Assembly (NCBI RefSeq): GCF_018399035.1
Contig: NZ_CP073760.1
Coordinates: 3,662,001-3,726,000 of the forward strand
Direction: 5' to 3'
Source of the DNA: Thiocapsa sp.
GTDB lineage: Bacteria > Pseudomonadota > Gammaproteobacteria > Chromatiales > Chromatiaceae
DNA length: 64,000 nucleotides
Below are positions 1 through 11,249 of the stretch, one piece after another (the stretch's first letter is position 1; every line of letters begins with the position of its first letter). A program made the position numbers and the translations under genes. The notes under the pieces are model-generated. The model worked only from the letters and a program-made list of their open reading frames with translations, had not been told where the DNA came from and did not search any database.

Positions 1-461
1 CGCGCGACCCTCGACGCCGCGGCCTCCTAGGACCGCGTTCTCTTGCACTCGTTTGGGGTGGCTCGGACGCCTCGCGCACGACGGTGGTGCGCCCTGCGTC
101 CGGTCGGGCTCGCCCGAGCGGCCGATACGAGAAAGCCTTCGCAGAGGGATGAACGACCGCGGTTTCGGTACGCTGAGACCGAGAACGGCGGTGTCGAGCG
201 CACTCGGTGAGGACGCAGTTGATTTCGGGAGATGTGGCACAGCATCTGCTGAGCCGGTATGCTTTGGGGTTTTGCGGTGACCCGGCCAAGATCGTCGTCT
301 CTCCTGCTCGATGGAAAACGACGTCTCCCGTTCGGGATGACGACACGATTGTGATGTCGGGCCTCGGTTGCGACAATCACACACAGGTTTGAAGGTGTAA
401 GCGCGCGGGTCGCGACTGCACAATCCCCGGCAACATGTTTTTCGTATCAGCGAGGTCAATC
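1..461. other. Left-edge region without a recognisable gene
   Basis: The first 461 bases before gltB contain several overlapping short open frames on both strands. None has a convincing start, ribosome site or family resemblance. The region presumably carries the gltB promoter, but I see no hexamer pair good enough to assign and no terminator or riboswitch-like structure I could defend. A real gene ending just left of the window cannot be excluded. Confidence 0.4.
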
Positions 462-3400
462 ATGAGCCTTCGTGCCTATCCGCCCGCACAGGGTCTCTAT
501 GACCCGAACAACGAACGCGATTCCTGCGGGGTCGGCTTCGTCTGCAACATCAAGAACACCAAGAGCCACGCGATCGTCCGGCAAGGGCTGGAGATCCTGG
601 AGCGTCTTGCCCACCGCGGTGCGGTCGGCGCGGATCCCAAGGCCGGCGACGGTGCCGGCATCCTGGTGCAGATCCCGGACGCCTTTCTGCGCGCGCAGGT
701 CTCGTTCGACCTCCCGCCGGTCGGCGAGTACGGCGTCGGCATGGTGTTTCTGCCCCGCGACGCGGATGCGCGCGGCTTGATGCAGGACATCATCGATCGC
801 CACGTGCGCGAAGGCGGTCAACGGGTACTGGGTTGGCGGGATGTTCCGGTCGACAACAGCGATCTGGGCAAGAGCGTGCTCCCGACCGAGCCCCTCGTCC
901 AGCAGGTGTTCATCGCCCGCGGCGAGAGCTGTGCCGATCAGGACGCCTTCGAGCGCAAGCTCTTCGTGATCCGCAAGCGGATGGACAACGAGATCCGCGG
1001 CTCCGGATACGATCAGACCTCCTACTACACCGCATCGCTGTCCTCGCGCACGCTCAACTACAAGGGCATGCTGCTCGCCGACCAGGTCGGCAACTATTAT
1101 CTGGATCTCTCCGACGAGCGCTTCGAATCCGCCATCGCGCTGGTCCATCAACGCTTCTCGACCAATACCTTCCCGACTTGGGATCTGGCGCAGCCGTTCC
1201 GCATGATCTGCCACAACGGCGAGATCAACACCCTGCGCGGCAACGTCAACTGGATGGCCGCGCGCCGACACACCATGCGCTCGGACATCCTCGGCGAGGA
1301 CCTCGACACCATCTGGCCCCTGATCCCGGAAGGCCAGTCGGACTCCGCGTGCTTCGACAATGCCCTCGAGCTGCTGGTGATGGGCGGCTACTCGCTCGCG
1401 CACGCCATGATGGTGCTGATCCCCGAGGCGTGGACCGGCAACCGCTTGATGGACGAGAAGCGCCGCGCCTTCTACGAATATCACACGGCCTTGATGGAGC
1501 CCTGGGACGGTCCCGCAGCGGTCGCCTTCACGGACGGGCGCCAGATCGGCGCGACGCTGGATCGCAACGGTCTACGTCCGGCGCGCTACCTGGTCACCAA
1601 AGACGACATGGTCGTGATGGCCTCCGAGATGGGCGTGCTCGACATCGCCGAGGAGCGCATCGTCAAGAAGTGGCGTCTGCAGCCCGGCAAGATGCTCCTG
1701 ATCGATCTGGAGCAAGGCCGCATCATCGACGATGCCGAGATCAAGACCCAGCTCGCCGAGGCCAAACCCTACGGCGAATGGCTCAAGAAGACGCAGATCC
1801 GACTCGACGAGCTGCCGACGAGTGTCGGACCCATGTCGCCGGACGATGCCACCCTGTTGGACGCACAGCAGGCCTTCGGCTACACCCAGGAAGACATCAA
1901 GTTCCTCTTGAGCCCGATGGTCCTCACGGGTCAAGAGGCGGTCGGCTCGATGGGTGCGGATAATCCGCCGTCGGTGCTTTCGAGCCGACCCAAGCATCTC
2001 TCCAGCTACTTCAAGCAAAATTTCGCGCAGGTCACCAATCCGCCGATCGACCCGATCCGCGAAGAGCTGGTGATGTCGCTGGTGTGCATGATCGGGCCGC
2101 GTCCGAACCTGCTGGGGATCAACGAGGCCGGCAAGCACTGGCGTTTGGAGACCCCGCAGCCGGTGTTGACCAACCAAGACCTGGAGCGGATTCGGCACAT
2201 CGAGTACAGCGCCGGGGCGGCGTTCAGGACCCGTACGCTCGACATGGTCTACCCGGCGACCGAGGGCGCGCAAGGCATGGGCGCGGCGCTCGATCGCCTG
2301 TGCGAGCAGGCCGAGCAGGCGGTCTTGGCCGGCTACAACATCCTGATCCTCTCCGATCGCAACACCAATCTCGACCACATTCCGATCCCGGCGCTGCTCG
2401 CCACCTCCTCGGTGCACCACCATCTGATCCGACGCGGCCTGCGCACCAGCTCGGGCATCGTGGTCGAGACCGGTGCGGCCTTGGAAGTACACCACTTCGC
2501 CACGCTGGCCGGCTACGGCGCGGAGGCGATCAACCCCTATCTCGCCTTCGATACGATTCAGTCGCTGCTGCCGCACCTCGCCGAGCCACTGACCTTCGAA
2601 GAGGCCCAGAAGCGCTACATCAAGGCGGTCGGCAAGGGGCTGCTCAAGGTCATGTCGAAGATGGGCATCTCGATGCTCGAGTCCTATTGCGGGGCGCAGA
2701 TCTTCGATGCGATCGGGCTGAACACGCCCTTCATCCAGCGCTACTTCACCGGCACCCAAACGAAGGTGGAAGGGATCGGTCTGAAGGAGGTCGCCGAGGA
2801 GGCGGTGCGCTGGCACGGGCAAGCCTACGGGCGCGAGCAGATCTACCGCAAACATCTGGATGTCGGCGGGGATTACGCCTATCGACTGCGCGGCGAGGAT
2901 CATGTCTGGACCCCCGAGACCATCTCGAAGCTGCAGCACGCGACCCGCGCGAAGAACTTCGAGACCTTCGGCGAATATTCACGCCTGATCAACGACCAGT
3001 CCGAGCGGCTCCTGACCTTGCGCGGCCTCATGGAGCTGAAGCTCGCGCCCGAGCCGATCCCGATCGAGGAGGTCGAGCCGGCCAGCGCCATCGTCAAACG
3101 CTTTGCGACCGGCGCCATGTCCTTCGGCTCCATCTCGCCCGAGGCCCATTCCACACTCGCCAAGGCGATGAACGCCATCGGCGGAAAGTCCAACACGGGT
3201 GAAGGCGGCGAGGAGCCCGAGCGCTTCCAGCCGTTGCCCGACGGCTCGCCGAACCCGGAACGCTCGGCCATCAAGCAGGTCGCTTCGGGCCGTTTCGGCG
3301 TCACGACCGAGTACTTGGTGAGCGCGGACGACATCCAGATCAAGATCGCGCAGGGTGCCAAGCCGGGTGAAGGCGGCCAGCTGCCGGGCCATAAGGTGAG

Positions 3401-5117
3401 CCCGCAGATCGCCAGGGTCCGTCATTCCACGCCCGGTGTCGGACTCATCTCCCCGCCGCCGCATCACGATATCTACTCGATCGAGGATCTGGCGCAGCTC
3501 ATCCACGATCTGAAGAACGTCAACCCGAAGGCCCGCATCTCGGTCAAGCTGGTCTCCGAGGTGGGCGTCGGGACGGTTGCCGCGGGCGTCTCCAAGGCCC
3601 ACGCGGACCACGTCACCATTGCCGGCTATGACGGAGGCACGGGCGCCAGCCCGCTGACCTCCATCAAGCATGCGGGCTCGCCTTGGGAGATCGGTCTGGC
3701 CGAGACCCATCAGACGCTGGTGCTCAACCGGTTGCGCGGGCGTATCGCGGTTCAGGTCGACGGGGGCATGCGCACCGGTCGGGACGTGGTGATCGGGGCC
3801 TTGCTCGGGGCCGACGAGTTCGGTTTCGCGACCGCGCCCTTGATCGTCGAGGGCTGCATCATGATGCGCAAGTGTCATCTGAATACCTGTCCGGTGGGTG
3901 TCGCGACGCAGGATCCGGAGCTGCGCAGGCGCTTTACGGGACAGCCCGAGCATGTGATCAACTTCTTCTTCTTCGTGGCCGAAGAGGTCCGTCAGTTGAT
4001 GGCCAAGCTCGGCTTCCGTACCTTGAACGAGATGATCGGCCACTCGGAACGCCTGGAGATGCGGCGCGCGATCTCGCACTGGAAGGCCCGAGGTCTGGAT
4101 TTCTCGCGTCTGCTGGCGCGCCCGGACGTCGGTGCGGACGTGGCGGTCTACAACAGCGAGCGCCAGGATCACGGCATCGACAAGGCGCTCGATCACGAGC
4201 TGATCCGTCAGGCCGAGCCGGCACTCGCGCGCCGCGAGCCCGTGCGGATCGAGACCGCGATCAGGAACTACAACCGCTGTTTCGGCGCCATGCTGTCGGG
4301 TCGGGTTGCCGAGCGCTTCGGGCATGCCGGGTTATCCGAAGACACCATCTACATCAAGGCCAAGGGCACGGGCGGTCAGTCCTTCGGCGCCTGGGTGGCC
4401 GCGGGCGTCACGATCGAGCTCGAGGGCGAGGCCAACGACTATGTCGGCAAGGGTCTTTCGGGCGGACGGCTCATCATCTATCCTCCGGCCGAATCCGCCA
4501 TCGAGCGCGCCGAAGACAACATCATCGTCGGCAATACCGTGCTGTACGGTGCGATCAGCGGCGAGTGCTTCTTCCGGGGTGTGGCGGGCGAGCGCTTCTG
4601 TGTGCGCAACTCCGGGGCCATCGCCGTGGTCGAAGGCGTCGGCGATCACGGGTGCGAGTACATGACGGGCGGTATCGCCGTCGTGCTCGGTCCGACGGGG
4701 CGAAACTTCGCGGCAGGGATGTCCGGCGGTGTCGCCTATGTCCTGGATGAGGACGGTACCTTTGCCGATCGCTGCAATCTGGCGATGGTCGAGCTCGAGC
4801 CGATCACGATGGAAGACGACATCCTCGAGGCGCTCGACCACCAGGGCGGCGACCTCGAGACCCACGGTCTCGTGGATCTCAGTCAGGACATGAGCCGTTA
4901 CGATGCCGCGCGGCTCAAGCAGCTCGTCGTGAACCACCGGCACTACACCAACTCTGACGTGGCGCGACGGATCCTCGACGATTGGGAACACTATCGCACA
5001 CGGTTCGTCAAGGTCATGCCGGTCGATTATCGCCGGGCGCTTGAAACCATGCAGACGCGCCAAAGCCGTCCGCCACAGACGATCAAGCAGTCGAAGGGGA
5101 TTGTGGATCATGGGTAA
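462..5117 (+). CDS. gltB: Glutamate synthase (NADPH) large subunit
   Basis: This is the large subunit of glutamate synthase, which transfers the glutamine amide nitrogen to 2-oxoglutarate to give two glutamates in the cytoplasm. I chose the ATG at 462 because a GAGG ribosome site lies just upstream and it gives the usual short propeptide; an in-frame ATG at 435 adds nine unlikely residues. The protein has 1551 residues, normal for the family. Cys22 (in DSCGVGF) is the expected N-terminal nucleophile of the class II amidotransferase domain after processing. A central domain and an FMN-binding synthase domain follow, with 3Fe-4S ligand cysteines at about 1132, 1138 and 1143, then the C-terminal glycine-rich GXGXG beta-helix domain. 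The stop overlaps the gltD start by 8 bases, indicating coupled translation of the two subunits. Confidence 0.97.
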   Translation: MSLRAYPPAQGLYDPNNERDSCGVGFVCNIKNTKSHAIVRQGLEILERLAHRGAVGADPKAGDGAGILVQIPDAFLRAQVSFDLPPVGEYGVGMVFLPRDADARGLMQDIIDRHVREGGQRVLGWRDVPVDNSDLGKSVLPTEPLVQQVFIARGESCADQDAFERKLFVIRKRMDNEIRGSGYDQTSYYTASLSSRTLNYKGMLLADQVGNYYLDLSDERFESAIALVHQRFSTNTFPTWDLAQPFRMICHNGEINTLRGNVNWMAARRHTMRSDILGEDLDTIWPLIPEGQSDSACFDNALELLVMGGYSLAHAMMVLIPEAWTGNRLMDEKRRAFYEYHTALMEPWDGPAAVAFTDGRQIGATLDRNGLRPARYLVTKDDMVVMASEMGVLDIAEERIVKKWRLQPGKMLLIDLEQGRIIDDAEIKTQLAEAKPYGEWLKKTQIRLDELPTSVGPMSPDDATLLDAQQAFGYTQEDIKFLLSPMVLTGQEAVGSMGADNPPSVLSSRPKHLSSYFKQNFAQVTNPPIDPIREELVMSLVCMIGPRPNLLGINEAGKHWRLETPQPVLTNQDLERIRHIEYSAGAAFRTRTLDMVYPATEGAQGMGAALDRLCEQAEQAVLAGYNILILSDRNTNLDHIPIPALLATSSVHHHLIRRGLRTSSGIVVETGAALEVHHFATLAGYGAEAINPYLAFDTIQSLLPHLAEPLTFEEAQKRYIKAVGKGLLKVMSKMGISMLESYCGAQIFDAIGLNTPFIQRYFTGTQTKVEGIGLKEVAEEAVRWHGQAYGREQIYRKHLDVGGDYAYRLRGEDHVWTPETISKLQHATRAKNFETFGEYSRLINDQSERLLTLRGLMELKLAPEPIPIEEVEPASAIVKRFATGAMSFGSISPEAHSTLAKAMNAIGGKSNTGEGGEEPERFQPLPDGSPNPERSAIKQVASGRFGVTTEYLVSADDIQIKIAQGAKPGEGGQLPGHKVSPQIARVRHSTPGVGLISPPPHHDIYSIEDLAQLIHDLKNVNPKARISVKLVSEVGVGTVAAGVSKAHADHVTIAGYDGGTGASPLTSIKHAGSPWEIGLAETHQTLVLNRLRGRIAVQVDGGMRTGRDVVIGALLGADEFGFATAPLIVEGCIMMRKCHLNTCPVGVATQDPELRRRFTGQPEHVINFFFFVAEEVRQLMAKLGFRTLNEMIGHSERLEMRRAISHWKARGLDFSRLLARPDVGADVAVYNSERQDHGIDKALDHELIRQAEPALARREPVRIETAIRNYNRCFGAMLSGRVAERFGHAGLSEDTIYIKAKGTGGQSFGAWVAAGVTIELEGEANDYVGKGLSGGRLIIYPPAESAIERAEDNIIVGNTVLYGAISGECFFRGVAGERFCVRNSGAIAVVEGVGDHGCEYMTGGIAVVLGPTGRNFAAGMSGGVAYVLDEDGTFADRCNLAMVELEPITMEDDILEALDHQGGDLETHGLVDLSQDMSRYDAARLKQLVVNHRHYTNSDVARRILDDWEHYRTRFVKVMPVDYRRALETMQTRQSRPPQTIKQSKGIVDHG

Positions 5118-6576
5118 GCCAACCGGATTCATTGAATTCGACCGACGCGACCGGCGCTATCAGCCGGCCGCCGATCGCGTCGTGCACTACAACGAGTTCG
5201 TGATCCCGATGGCGGATCGCGAGGTCAGCGAGCAAGGTGCCCGCTGCATGGATTGCGGAATTCCCTTTTGTCATCAGGGTTGCCCCGTCGACAATCTCAT
5301 CCCGGACTGGAACGACCTGGTCTATCGAGATGATTGGCAGGCCGCGATCGACGTCCTGCACTCGACCAACAACTTTCCGGAGTTCACCGGACGCATCTGC
5401 CCCGCACCCTGCGAGGCCGCGTGCACCCTGAATCTGAACGACACGCCGGTCGCCATCAAGACGATCGAATGCGCCATCGTCGACAAGGCCTGGCAGGAAG
5501 GCTGGATCAAGCCGTTGGTCCCGGAGCGACGCACCGGCAAGCGCGTCGCCGTGGTCGGCTCCGGCCCGGCCGGTCTGGCAACCGCCCAGCAGCTTGCGCG
5601 TGCAGGCCATCAGGTGCACCTGTTCGAGAAGGCGGATCGCATCGGCGGGCTGTTGCGCTACGGCATCCCCGATTTCAAGCTGAGCAAGTCGCTGATCGAT
5701 CGGCGGATGGCGCAGATGCGGACCGAAGGCGTCGAGTTTCACACCAACGCCCATATCGGAGTGGACATTCCGGTCGAGCGGTTGCGCGAGGAGTACGACG
5801 CCGTGGTCCTCGCCGGCGGGTCGGAGAAGCCGCGTGATCTGGAGGTGCCCGGGCGCGAGTTGTCCGGGATCCATTTCGCGATGGACTTCTTGACGCGCAA
5901 CAGCAAGCGCGTGCAGGGCTCTTACGTCCCCGAGGACGATTTCATCAGCGCCCACGGCAAGCATGTCGTCGTGATCGGGGGCGGGGATACCGGCTCGGAC
6001 TGTATCGGAACATCCAACCGACACGGTGCAAAATCCGTCACTCAGATCGAGATCCTGGACAAACCGCCGGAGAAGGAAGACAAGGGATTGACCTGGCCGG
6101 ATTGGCCGAACCGACTGCGCACCTCCAGCTCCCAGGAAGAGGGCTGCGAACGGCTGTGGAACGTCGCATCCAAGGCGTTCGTCGGCGACGAGAACGGCCG
6201 CGTCAAGGGACTAAGCTTCGAGCTGGTGCGCTGGGAGCGCACCGACGGCGGGCGTTGGCAGATGCAGCCGGTCCCGGAGAGCGTCGGCGAGCTCAAGGCC
6301 GACCTGGTGCTGTTGGCCATGGGCTTCGTGCATCCCGTCCATGAAGGCATGATCGACGAGCTGCGCGAGAACGCCGGCCTCGCGATGGATCCGCGCGGCA
6401 ACATCAAGGGCACCACGGATGGCCCCGCCGCCTATCACACCTCAGTCGATGGTGTCTTTTGCGCCGGAGACATGCGACGCGGTCAGTCGCTCGTGGTGTG
6501 GGCCATCCGCGAAGGCCGTCAGTGCGCAAGGGCGGTGGACGAGTGGTTGATGGGCCGCTCCGATCTGGCCCGCTGA
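5110..6576 (+). CDS. gltD: Glutamate synthase small subunit
   Basis: This is the small, FAD-containing subunit that takes electrons from NADPH and passes them through iron-sulfur clusters to GltB. The 488-residue protein starts at the ATG at 5110, inside the last codons of gltB. The N-terminal cluster-binding region shows Cys46, Cys49, Cys54 and Cys58, then a second group at Cys97, Cys101 and Cys105. A Rossmann FAD motif ([12 protein letters not shown], near residue 170) and a second dinucleotide-binding motif ([11 protein letters not shown], near residue 290) follow. Length and domain order match bacterial GltD. It forms an operon with gltB and works with glnA at 32.7 kb in the GS-GOGAT route. 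Confidence 0.97.
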   Translation: MGKPTGFIEFDRRDRRYQPAADRVVHYNEFVIPMADREVSEQGARCMDCGIPFCHQGCPVDNLIPDWNDLVYRDDWQAAIDVLHSTNNFPEFTGRICPAPCEAACTLNLNDTPVAIKTIECAIVDKAWQEGWIKPLVPERRTGKRVAVVGSGPAGLATAQQLARAGHQVHLFEKADRIGGLLRYGIPDFKLSKSLIDRRMAQMRTEGVEFHTNAHIGVDIPVERLREEYDAVVLAGGSEKPRDLEVPGRELSGIHFAMDFLTRNSKRVQGSYVPEDDFISAHGKHVVVIGGGDTGSDCIGTSNRHGAKSVTQIEILDKPPEKEDKGLTWPDWPNRLRTSSSQEEGCERLWNVASKAFVGDENGRVKGLSFELVRWERTDGGRWQMQPVPESVGELKADLVLLAMGFVHPVHEGMIDELRENAGLAMDPRGNIKGTTDGPAAYHTSVDGVFCAGDMRRGQSLVVWAIREGRQCARAVDEWLMGRSDLAR

Positions 6577-6590
6577 TATTCTTTTAGATC

Positions 6591-6624
6591 GCGGAGCGGC
6601 TCGGATTCGGTCGGGCCGCTCTGC
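6591..6624 (+). terminator. Possible stem-loop after gltD
   Basis: Ten-base arms GCGGAGCGGC (6591-6600) and GCCGCTCTGC (6615-6624) can pair with one G-U wobble around a 14-base loop, 15 bases after the gltD stop. No T-run follows, so this is at best a weak or factor-assisted terminator. Confidence 0.35.
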
Positions 6625-6669
6625 GTCTCCTCATGAAGGCCGCGTCGCGTCGAGAGGGCGAGATTAGAG

Positions 6670-7908
6670 ATGGATCGTCAGCAAGCCGCCCATTTCATGC
6701 TCGATTGTCTGCGCAAGATGATGGCCAAAAAGGGGTCGGACCTCTTCGTCTCCGCGGGTTTTCCGCCGGCCTGCAAGATCGACGGGCGCATGACGCCCAT
6801 CAGCGAGCAAGCCTTGACCTCCGCCCAGACCAACGTGCTGGTGCGCTCCATCATGAACGACCGGCAGATTCGCGACTTCGACGCCTCCAAGGAGTGCAAT
6901 TTCGCGATCAGCCCGCAGTCGATCGGTCGGTTTCGGGTCAACGCCTTCATCCAGCAAGGTCATTGCGGCGCGGTCCTGCGCACCATCAATGCGACCATCC
7001 CGGAGCTCGACGGACTCGCGCTTCCCCCGGTGTTGAAGGACATCGTGATGGGCGAGCGCGGCCTGGTGTTGGTCGTCGGCGGCACGGGCTCCGGAAAATC
7101 GACGTCGCTCGCGGCCATGCTGGGTCATCGCAACGAACACAGCTACGGACATATCATCACGATCGAGGACCCGGTCGAGTACGTCCATCCCCACCGCCAT
7201 TGTCTCATCACCCAGCGCGAGGTCGGCGTCGATACCGAGAGCTGGGAAATCGCGCTGATGAATACGCTGCGCCAGGCGCCCGATGTCATCCTGATCGGCG
7301 AGATCCGCAGCCGAGAGACGATGGAGCATGCCATCAACTTCTCCGAAACCGGCCATCTGTGCCTCTCCACACTCCATGCCAACAACGCCAACCAGGCCCT
7401 CGACCGCATCATCAATCTGTTTCCCGAGGAGCGGCGTGCTCAGTTGCTGATGGATCTTTCCCTGAATCTCAAGGCGGTGATCTCGCAACGTCTATTGCCC
7501 TGCACCGACGGTGGTCGCATCGCCGCAGTCGAGGTCTTGATCAACACGCCCTTGATCCAGGATCTGATCTTCAAGGGCGATGTCGGGTCCATCAAGGCGA
7601 TCATGAAGCGCTCGCGCGAGCAGGGCATGCAGACCTTCGACATGTCGCTCTTCGATCTTTACGAGGCCGGGAAGATCAGCTACGAGGATGCGTTGCGCAG
7701 CGCCGATTCCATGAACGAGCTTCGCTTGGCGATCAAGTTGGAGGGCCACGAAGCCCAGGGCAGGGATCCCTTCGCCGAGACGGACGGACTGACCATTCTC
7801 GGGGACGACGATGGCGATTCGTTCGACTCGACCCTGTTCAGCGAGACTCTGACGAGCTCCACGATGATCGACGGATTGCCTGGTTCGGACCGCGGGCGAA
7901 AATCTTAG
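6670..7908 (+). CDS. pilU: Type IV pilus twitching ATPase, PilU-type
   Basis: This is a hexameric retraction-type ATPase of the PilT/PilU family, expected at the cytoplasmic base of a type IV pilus. The 412-residue protein has the N-terminal KGSDLF motif, the Walker A motif GGTGSGKS (137-144), an acidic Asp-box region (ITIEDPVEY), a Walker B region (PDVILIGEIRSRET) and the His box GHLCLSTLHANN. Its full-length alignment, including the PilU-like C-terminal tail past the ATPase core, resembles Pseudomonas PilU more than PilT, by recollection of that family. An ATG preceded by AGAG starts it. A second, shorter paralogue follows after only 7 bases, so the two are probably co-transcribed. Confidence 0.88.
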   Translation: MDRQQAAHFMLDCLRKMMAKKGSDLFVSAGFPPACKIDGRMTPISEQALTSAQTNVLVRSIMNDRQIRDFDASKECNFAISPQSIGRFRVNAFIQQGHCGAVLRTINATIPELDGLALPPVLKDIVMGERGLVLVVGGTGSGKSTSLAAMLGHRNEHSYGHIITIEDPVEYVHPHRHCLITQREVGVDTESWEIALMNTLRQAPDVILIGEIRSRETMEHAINFSETGHLCLSTLHANNANQALDRIINLFPEERRAQLLMDLSLNLKAVISQRLLPCTDGGRIAAVEVLINTPLIQDLIFKGDVGSIKAIMKRSREQGMQTFDMSLFDLYEAGKISYEDALRSADSMNELRLAIKLEGHEAQGRDPFAETDGLTILGDDDGDSFDSTLFSETLTSSTMIDGLPGSDRGRKS

Positions 7909-7915
7909 AGTCGCA

Positions 7916-8971
7916 ATGGACATCAACCCTTATCTCGAGATGATGATTCGACACAAGGCGTCGGATCTCTTTTTCGTGCCCGGAGCACCGGCCAAGATCA
8001 AGATCGAAGGGGTGATCCGCTCGATCGGCGAGACCCCTTTGACGGCGACCTTTTGTCGGGAGGCGATTGCTTCCCTGCTCGATGCGGACCAGGAGCGCGA
8101 GCTCGCGGAGTCGCTCGAGCTCGATTTCGCCGTCGCGTTGGAGGATCGTGGACGCTTTCGGGTCAACGCCTATCATCAGCGCGGACACCGGGCGATGGTC
8201 CTGCGCTACATCCGAAGCACCATCCCGACCCCCGAGGAGTTGGATCTACCCCCGGTGTTGAGCCAATTGGTCATGCACAAGCGGGGGATCATCCTCATGG
8301 TCGGCGCGACGGGCTCCGGCAAGTCCACGACACTCGCCGCGATGATCGGCCATCGCAATTGCACGGCGCCGGGTCACATCATCACCATCGAGGACCCGAT
8401 CGAGTTCGTGCATCCCCACCAGCAATGCATCGTCAGTCAACGCGAGCTCGGGCTGGATACCAAGGACTACCGGCGGGCGCTGAAGAGTGCACTGCGCGAG
8501 GCGCCCGATGTCATCCTGATCGGCGAGATCCGGACCCGCGAAACCATGGAGGCGGCGATCGAGCTGGCCGGGACGGGTCATTTGGCCATCTCGACCCTGC
8601 ACGCCAACAATGCCTATCAGGCGATGGAGCGGATCGTCAACTTGTTTCCGCATGAGATGCACAAGACGCTCTACACCGACCTCTCGGCCTATATGCGCGC
8701 CATCGTCTCGCAACGCCTGGTCCGCACCACCACCGGTGCGCGCTGTGCGGCCATCGAGATCCTAGTCAACACGCCGCACATCGCAGATCTCATTCGAGAC
8801 GGGCACATCGAGTCGATCGAGGAGGCGATGCAGGGACACGGCGAGGAGGGGACAACCACCTTCGACGAGGCGCTTTTGAAGCTCTACCACAAGGGATCCA
8901 TCACCTTGGATGAGGCACTCACCAACGCGGACTCGGCCCCCAACCTCGAGGCCAAGATCAACTTCGGGTGA
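7916..8971 (+). CDS. Second PilT/PilU-family ATPase
   Basis: This 351-residue paralogue of the preceding ATPase starts 7 bases after its stop. It keeps the N-terminal KASDLF motif, Walker A GATGSGKS (130-137), the Asp box (ITIEDPIEFVHPHQQC), Walker B (PDVILIGEIRTRET) and the His box (GHLAISTLHANN). It lacks the long acidic C-terminal tail of its neighbour. It should act at the pilus base with or against the first ATPase. PilT and PilU cannot be separated firmly by eye; the VHPHQQCIV segment is PilU-like. It converges on gspD, with 31 bases between the two stops and no clear terminator. Confidence 0.85.
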   Translation: MDINPYLEMMIRHKASDLFFVPGAPAKIKIEGVIRSIGETPLTATFCREAIASLLDADQERELAESLELDFAVALEDRGRFRVNAYHQRGHRAMVLRYIRSTIPTPEELDLPPVLSQLVMHKRGIILMVGATGSGKSTTLAAMIGHRNCTAPGHIITIEDPIEFVHPHQQCIVSQRELGLDTKDYRRALKSALREAPDVILIGEIRTRETMEAAIELAGTGHLAISTLHANNAYQAMERIVNLFPHEMHKTLYTDLSAYMRAIVSQRLVRTTTGARCAAIEILVNTPHIADLIRDGHIESIEEAMQGHGEEGTTTFDEALLKLYHKGSITLDEALTNADSAPNLEAKINFG

Positions 8972-9002
8972 TGACGGCACTGCCGCACGCGAGCGGAGCC
9001 GA

Positions 9003-11249
9003 TCAGAACTTCATCTGAAGACCGCGGACCTTGTTGCGGAAGTCGCGGGTGACCGTCTCGGCGTCACGGTCGCTTGCGATCACCTTCGGCGTCAAAACAA
9101 CCACGAGCTCGGTCCTTCTGGAGACCTTGGAGCGCTGCCCGAACAGCGGCCCGGCGAAGGGGAGATTGTAGAGCCCGGGGACGCCTTGATTGCCGTCGCT
9201 TCGTTCGTTTTGAATCAGGCCGCCGAGCACCACGGCCTGGTTGGAGCGCACGGCAACCGAGCTGGTGATGTTGCGTGTCGAGAAGGTCGGCGAGTCCAGT
9301 GCCGAGCCGCCGCTGCCGGCCGCGTCGACCGTGCTGACCTCCTGCTCGATCTCCATCTGCACCAGACCGCCGGGGGTGACCCGTGGTTTCACCGACAGCA
9401 TCACGCCCGTGGGCCGATATTCGATGGTGTTGACGACCCGATCGTTGTTCGTCAGACCCTGCTGCTGGCTGGTTGCGATCGGGACCTCTTTACCGACCTG
9501 AATCTTCGCCGTCTGATTGTCCAAGACCATCACCGACGGGGACGACAGGACGTTGATCAGGTTGTCCTGCGCCAAGGCGCTCAGGGTCGCGCGGATGGTA
9601 TCCGGCCGGCTGATGACGGCCCAGTTGAAGCCGGGGAAGCTCAGACCGACGCTGGTGTCGAGCGTATTGCCCGAGCCCAGGGTAAATTGGCTGCGCTGGT
9701 CCTCGGTTGCGAGTCCGAAGAGATTCCACTGCACCCCGTACTTGAGATTGCCCTCCAGGCTGATCTCCACGATGGTGGCCTCGACCAAGACCTGCAGCGG
9801 CAGGATATCCAACTGTTTGAGTGCGTCGAGGATCTTCTTGTAGTCCCTCGGGCTCGACCTGACCAGCAGCGAATTGTTGGTCGCGTCGGCAACGATACTG
9901 ACCGGCGAGGACAGCTCGATCTCGCGCGAAGAGCTGCGACGCGGTGCCGACTGCCCGCCGACGCCTCCGCCGTCCGCCCCGCCGTCGCCCGTCGAGCCGA
10001 TCGAGGAGCCGCCCAATCCGGGCGCAACACCGCCGACGGACGACGATCGCTGCGACCCCTCCCCCCCAAAGAGTTGGGAGAGGGTGTCGGCAAGATTCTC
10101 CGCATCGCCGTGGCGCACCCGATAGACGAAGAGGCGCTCGGCGGCATCGCCGGTCGCCTCGGCCATGTCGAGGCGCTCGATCCAATTGCTGGCCTGTTGG
10201 AGATAGCTGGCTTGAGGAGACACCACCAGCACCGCGTTGGCGCTCTCGACCGGGACGAACCTGAACACACCCTTGAGCGGGTTGCTGCCTTCGTCGCCCA
10301 ACAGCGTCTGAAGCTGGGTCACGACCTCGTTGGCCTTGGCGTACTCCAGGACAAAGAAGCCGACGGAGAGCCCCGCCATCCAGTCGACATCGAAGACGCG
10401 GATGGTGTCGAGCAGGTTGCCCATTTCCGGACTGGTCCCGGCGATTACGACCAGATTGCGGAGGTTGTCGACACGAATCACGCTCCCTTCGGGTGCCAGC
10501 GGCTGGAGGATATTGCTCATCTCCTCCGCACCGATGTATTGCAGGGGCACGACCTGAACGCTGTAGCCTTCGGGGAGGGCTCGACCGGACTCGCCGAGCT
10601 GGGGAACCACGCGACCCTGAACGGCATTCGCGAGCGGAACCACCTCGTAGGTGCCGCCCGAGTAGACGATGGCGGCGTTGTTCATGCGCAGGAGTGTTTC
10701 GAGGGTCGGGATCAGGTGGTCGCGCCGCAGCGGGCGACCGGTCTGCAACGAAGTGACACCCTGCACCGCGGGATGCAGAACATAGTTCACCTGCAGGAGA
10801 TCGCCGAGGATGACCTTGACGACCTCGCGGATGTCTGTCCCGTCGAAGTTCAGGGTGACGTCGCCCGGGGTGGTGTCGACGCTGGGCGGTGATATCTCGC
10901 GGACAAAGGTCCCGGTACCGCGCTGGAGTGACTCGACGGCGGGACCGCGCGCGTCCTCTTCGCCCAAGGCGATGCTCATTGCTTCGGTCGTGCCCGGCGA
11001 GATCATGCCGCGGCCTCCGCCCTGCAGGGCGCGGGTCCCGTCATCTCCCATGTCGTCGATTCGGACCGTGGGATCCCAGTAGGCGCGCTCGCACGCCGTG
11101 GAGACGACCGCAACGATCAAGAGGGCGGCGAGTCGAGGCAGGTGACCGGCGAGCGACCGGGCACCGAAATGGCGCGATGGGTCCATCGATATCGTGCTCG
11201 AGTCGGCTCGGCTCGGCCGGCCGATGCGGTCAGTGGTCCTGGGTGTCAT
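9003..11249 (-). CDS. gspD: Type II secretion secretin (outer-membrane channel)
   Basis: This is the outer-membrane secretin of the type II secretion system, a multimeric channel for folded periplasmic proteins. The N-terminus carries a lipobox-like sequence ending VSTAC, so the mature protein is probably lipid-anchored (Cys53 from the first ATG). N0/N1 repeats follow (about 130-320), then a third N-domain interrupted by a long Gly/Ser-rich linker (about 400-440), then the secretin core (about 520-740) with VPI and the conserved segment QAVVLGGLIQ. The frame can start at 11249, overlapping the upstream gene by 20 bases, or at 11186, which gives 727 residues and a tidier signal peptide. It is the last gene of the gsp operon. 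Confidence 0.93.
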   Translation of the reverse strand: MTPRTTDRIGRPSRADSSTISMDPSRHFGARSLAGHLPRLAALLIVAVVSTACERAYWDPTVRIDDMGDDGTRALQGGGRGMISPGTTEAMSIALGEEDARGPAVESLQRGTGTFVREISPPSVDTTPGDVTLNFDGTDIREVVKVILGDLLQVNYVLHPAVQGVTSLQTGRPLRRDHLIPTLETLLRMNNAAIVYSGGTYEVVPLANAVQGRVVPQLGESGRALPEGYSVQVVPLQYIGAEEMSNILQPLAPEGSVIRVDNLRNLVVIAGTSPEMGNLLDTIRVFDVDWMAGLSVGFFVLEYAKANEVVTQLQTLLGDEGSNPLKGVFRFVPVESANAVLVVSPQASYLQQASNWIERLDMAEATGDAAERLFVYRVRHGDAENLADTLSQLFGGEGSQRSSSVGGVAPGLGGSSIGSTGDGGADGGGVGGQSAPRRSSSREIELSSPVSIVADATNNSLLVRSSPRDYKKILDALKQLDILPLQVLVEATIVEISLEGNLKYGVQWNLFGLATEDQRSQFTLGSGNTLDTSVGLSFPGFNWAVISRPDTIRATLSALAQDNLINVLSSPSVMVLDNQTAKIQVGKEVPIATSQQQGLTNNDRVVNTIEYRPTGVMLSVKPRVTPGGLVQMEIEQEVSTVDAAGSGGSALDSPTFSTRNITSSVAVRSNQAVVLGGLIQNERSDGNQGVPGLYNLPFAGPLFGQRSKVSRRTELVVVLTPKVIASDRDAETVTRDFRNKVRGLQMKF

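Noticed and set aside
27..380. A 117-codon minus-strand frame at the left edge
   Set aside because: Arg-rich, no ribosome site, no family look; typical chance frame.
1572..4325. Long minus-strand frames opposite gltB
   Set aside because: Mirror the codon pattern of gltB and have no recognisable domains.
8910..10892. A 660-codon open frame on the plus strand opposite gspD
   Set aside because: It is the antisense shadow of a strongly conserved secretin gene in GC-rich DNA, with no start signal or family resemblance.
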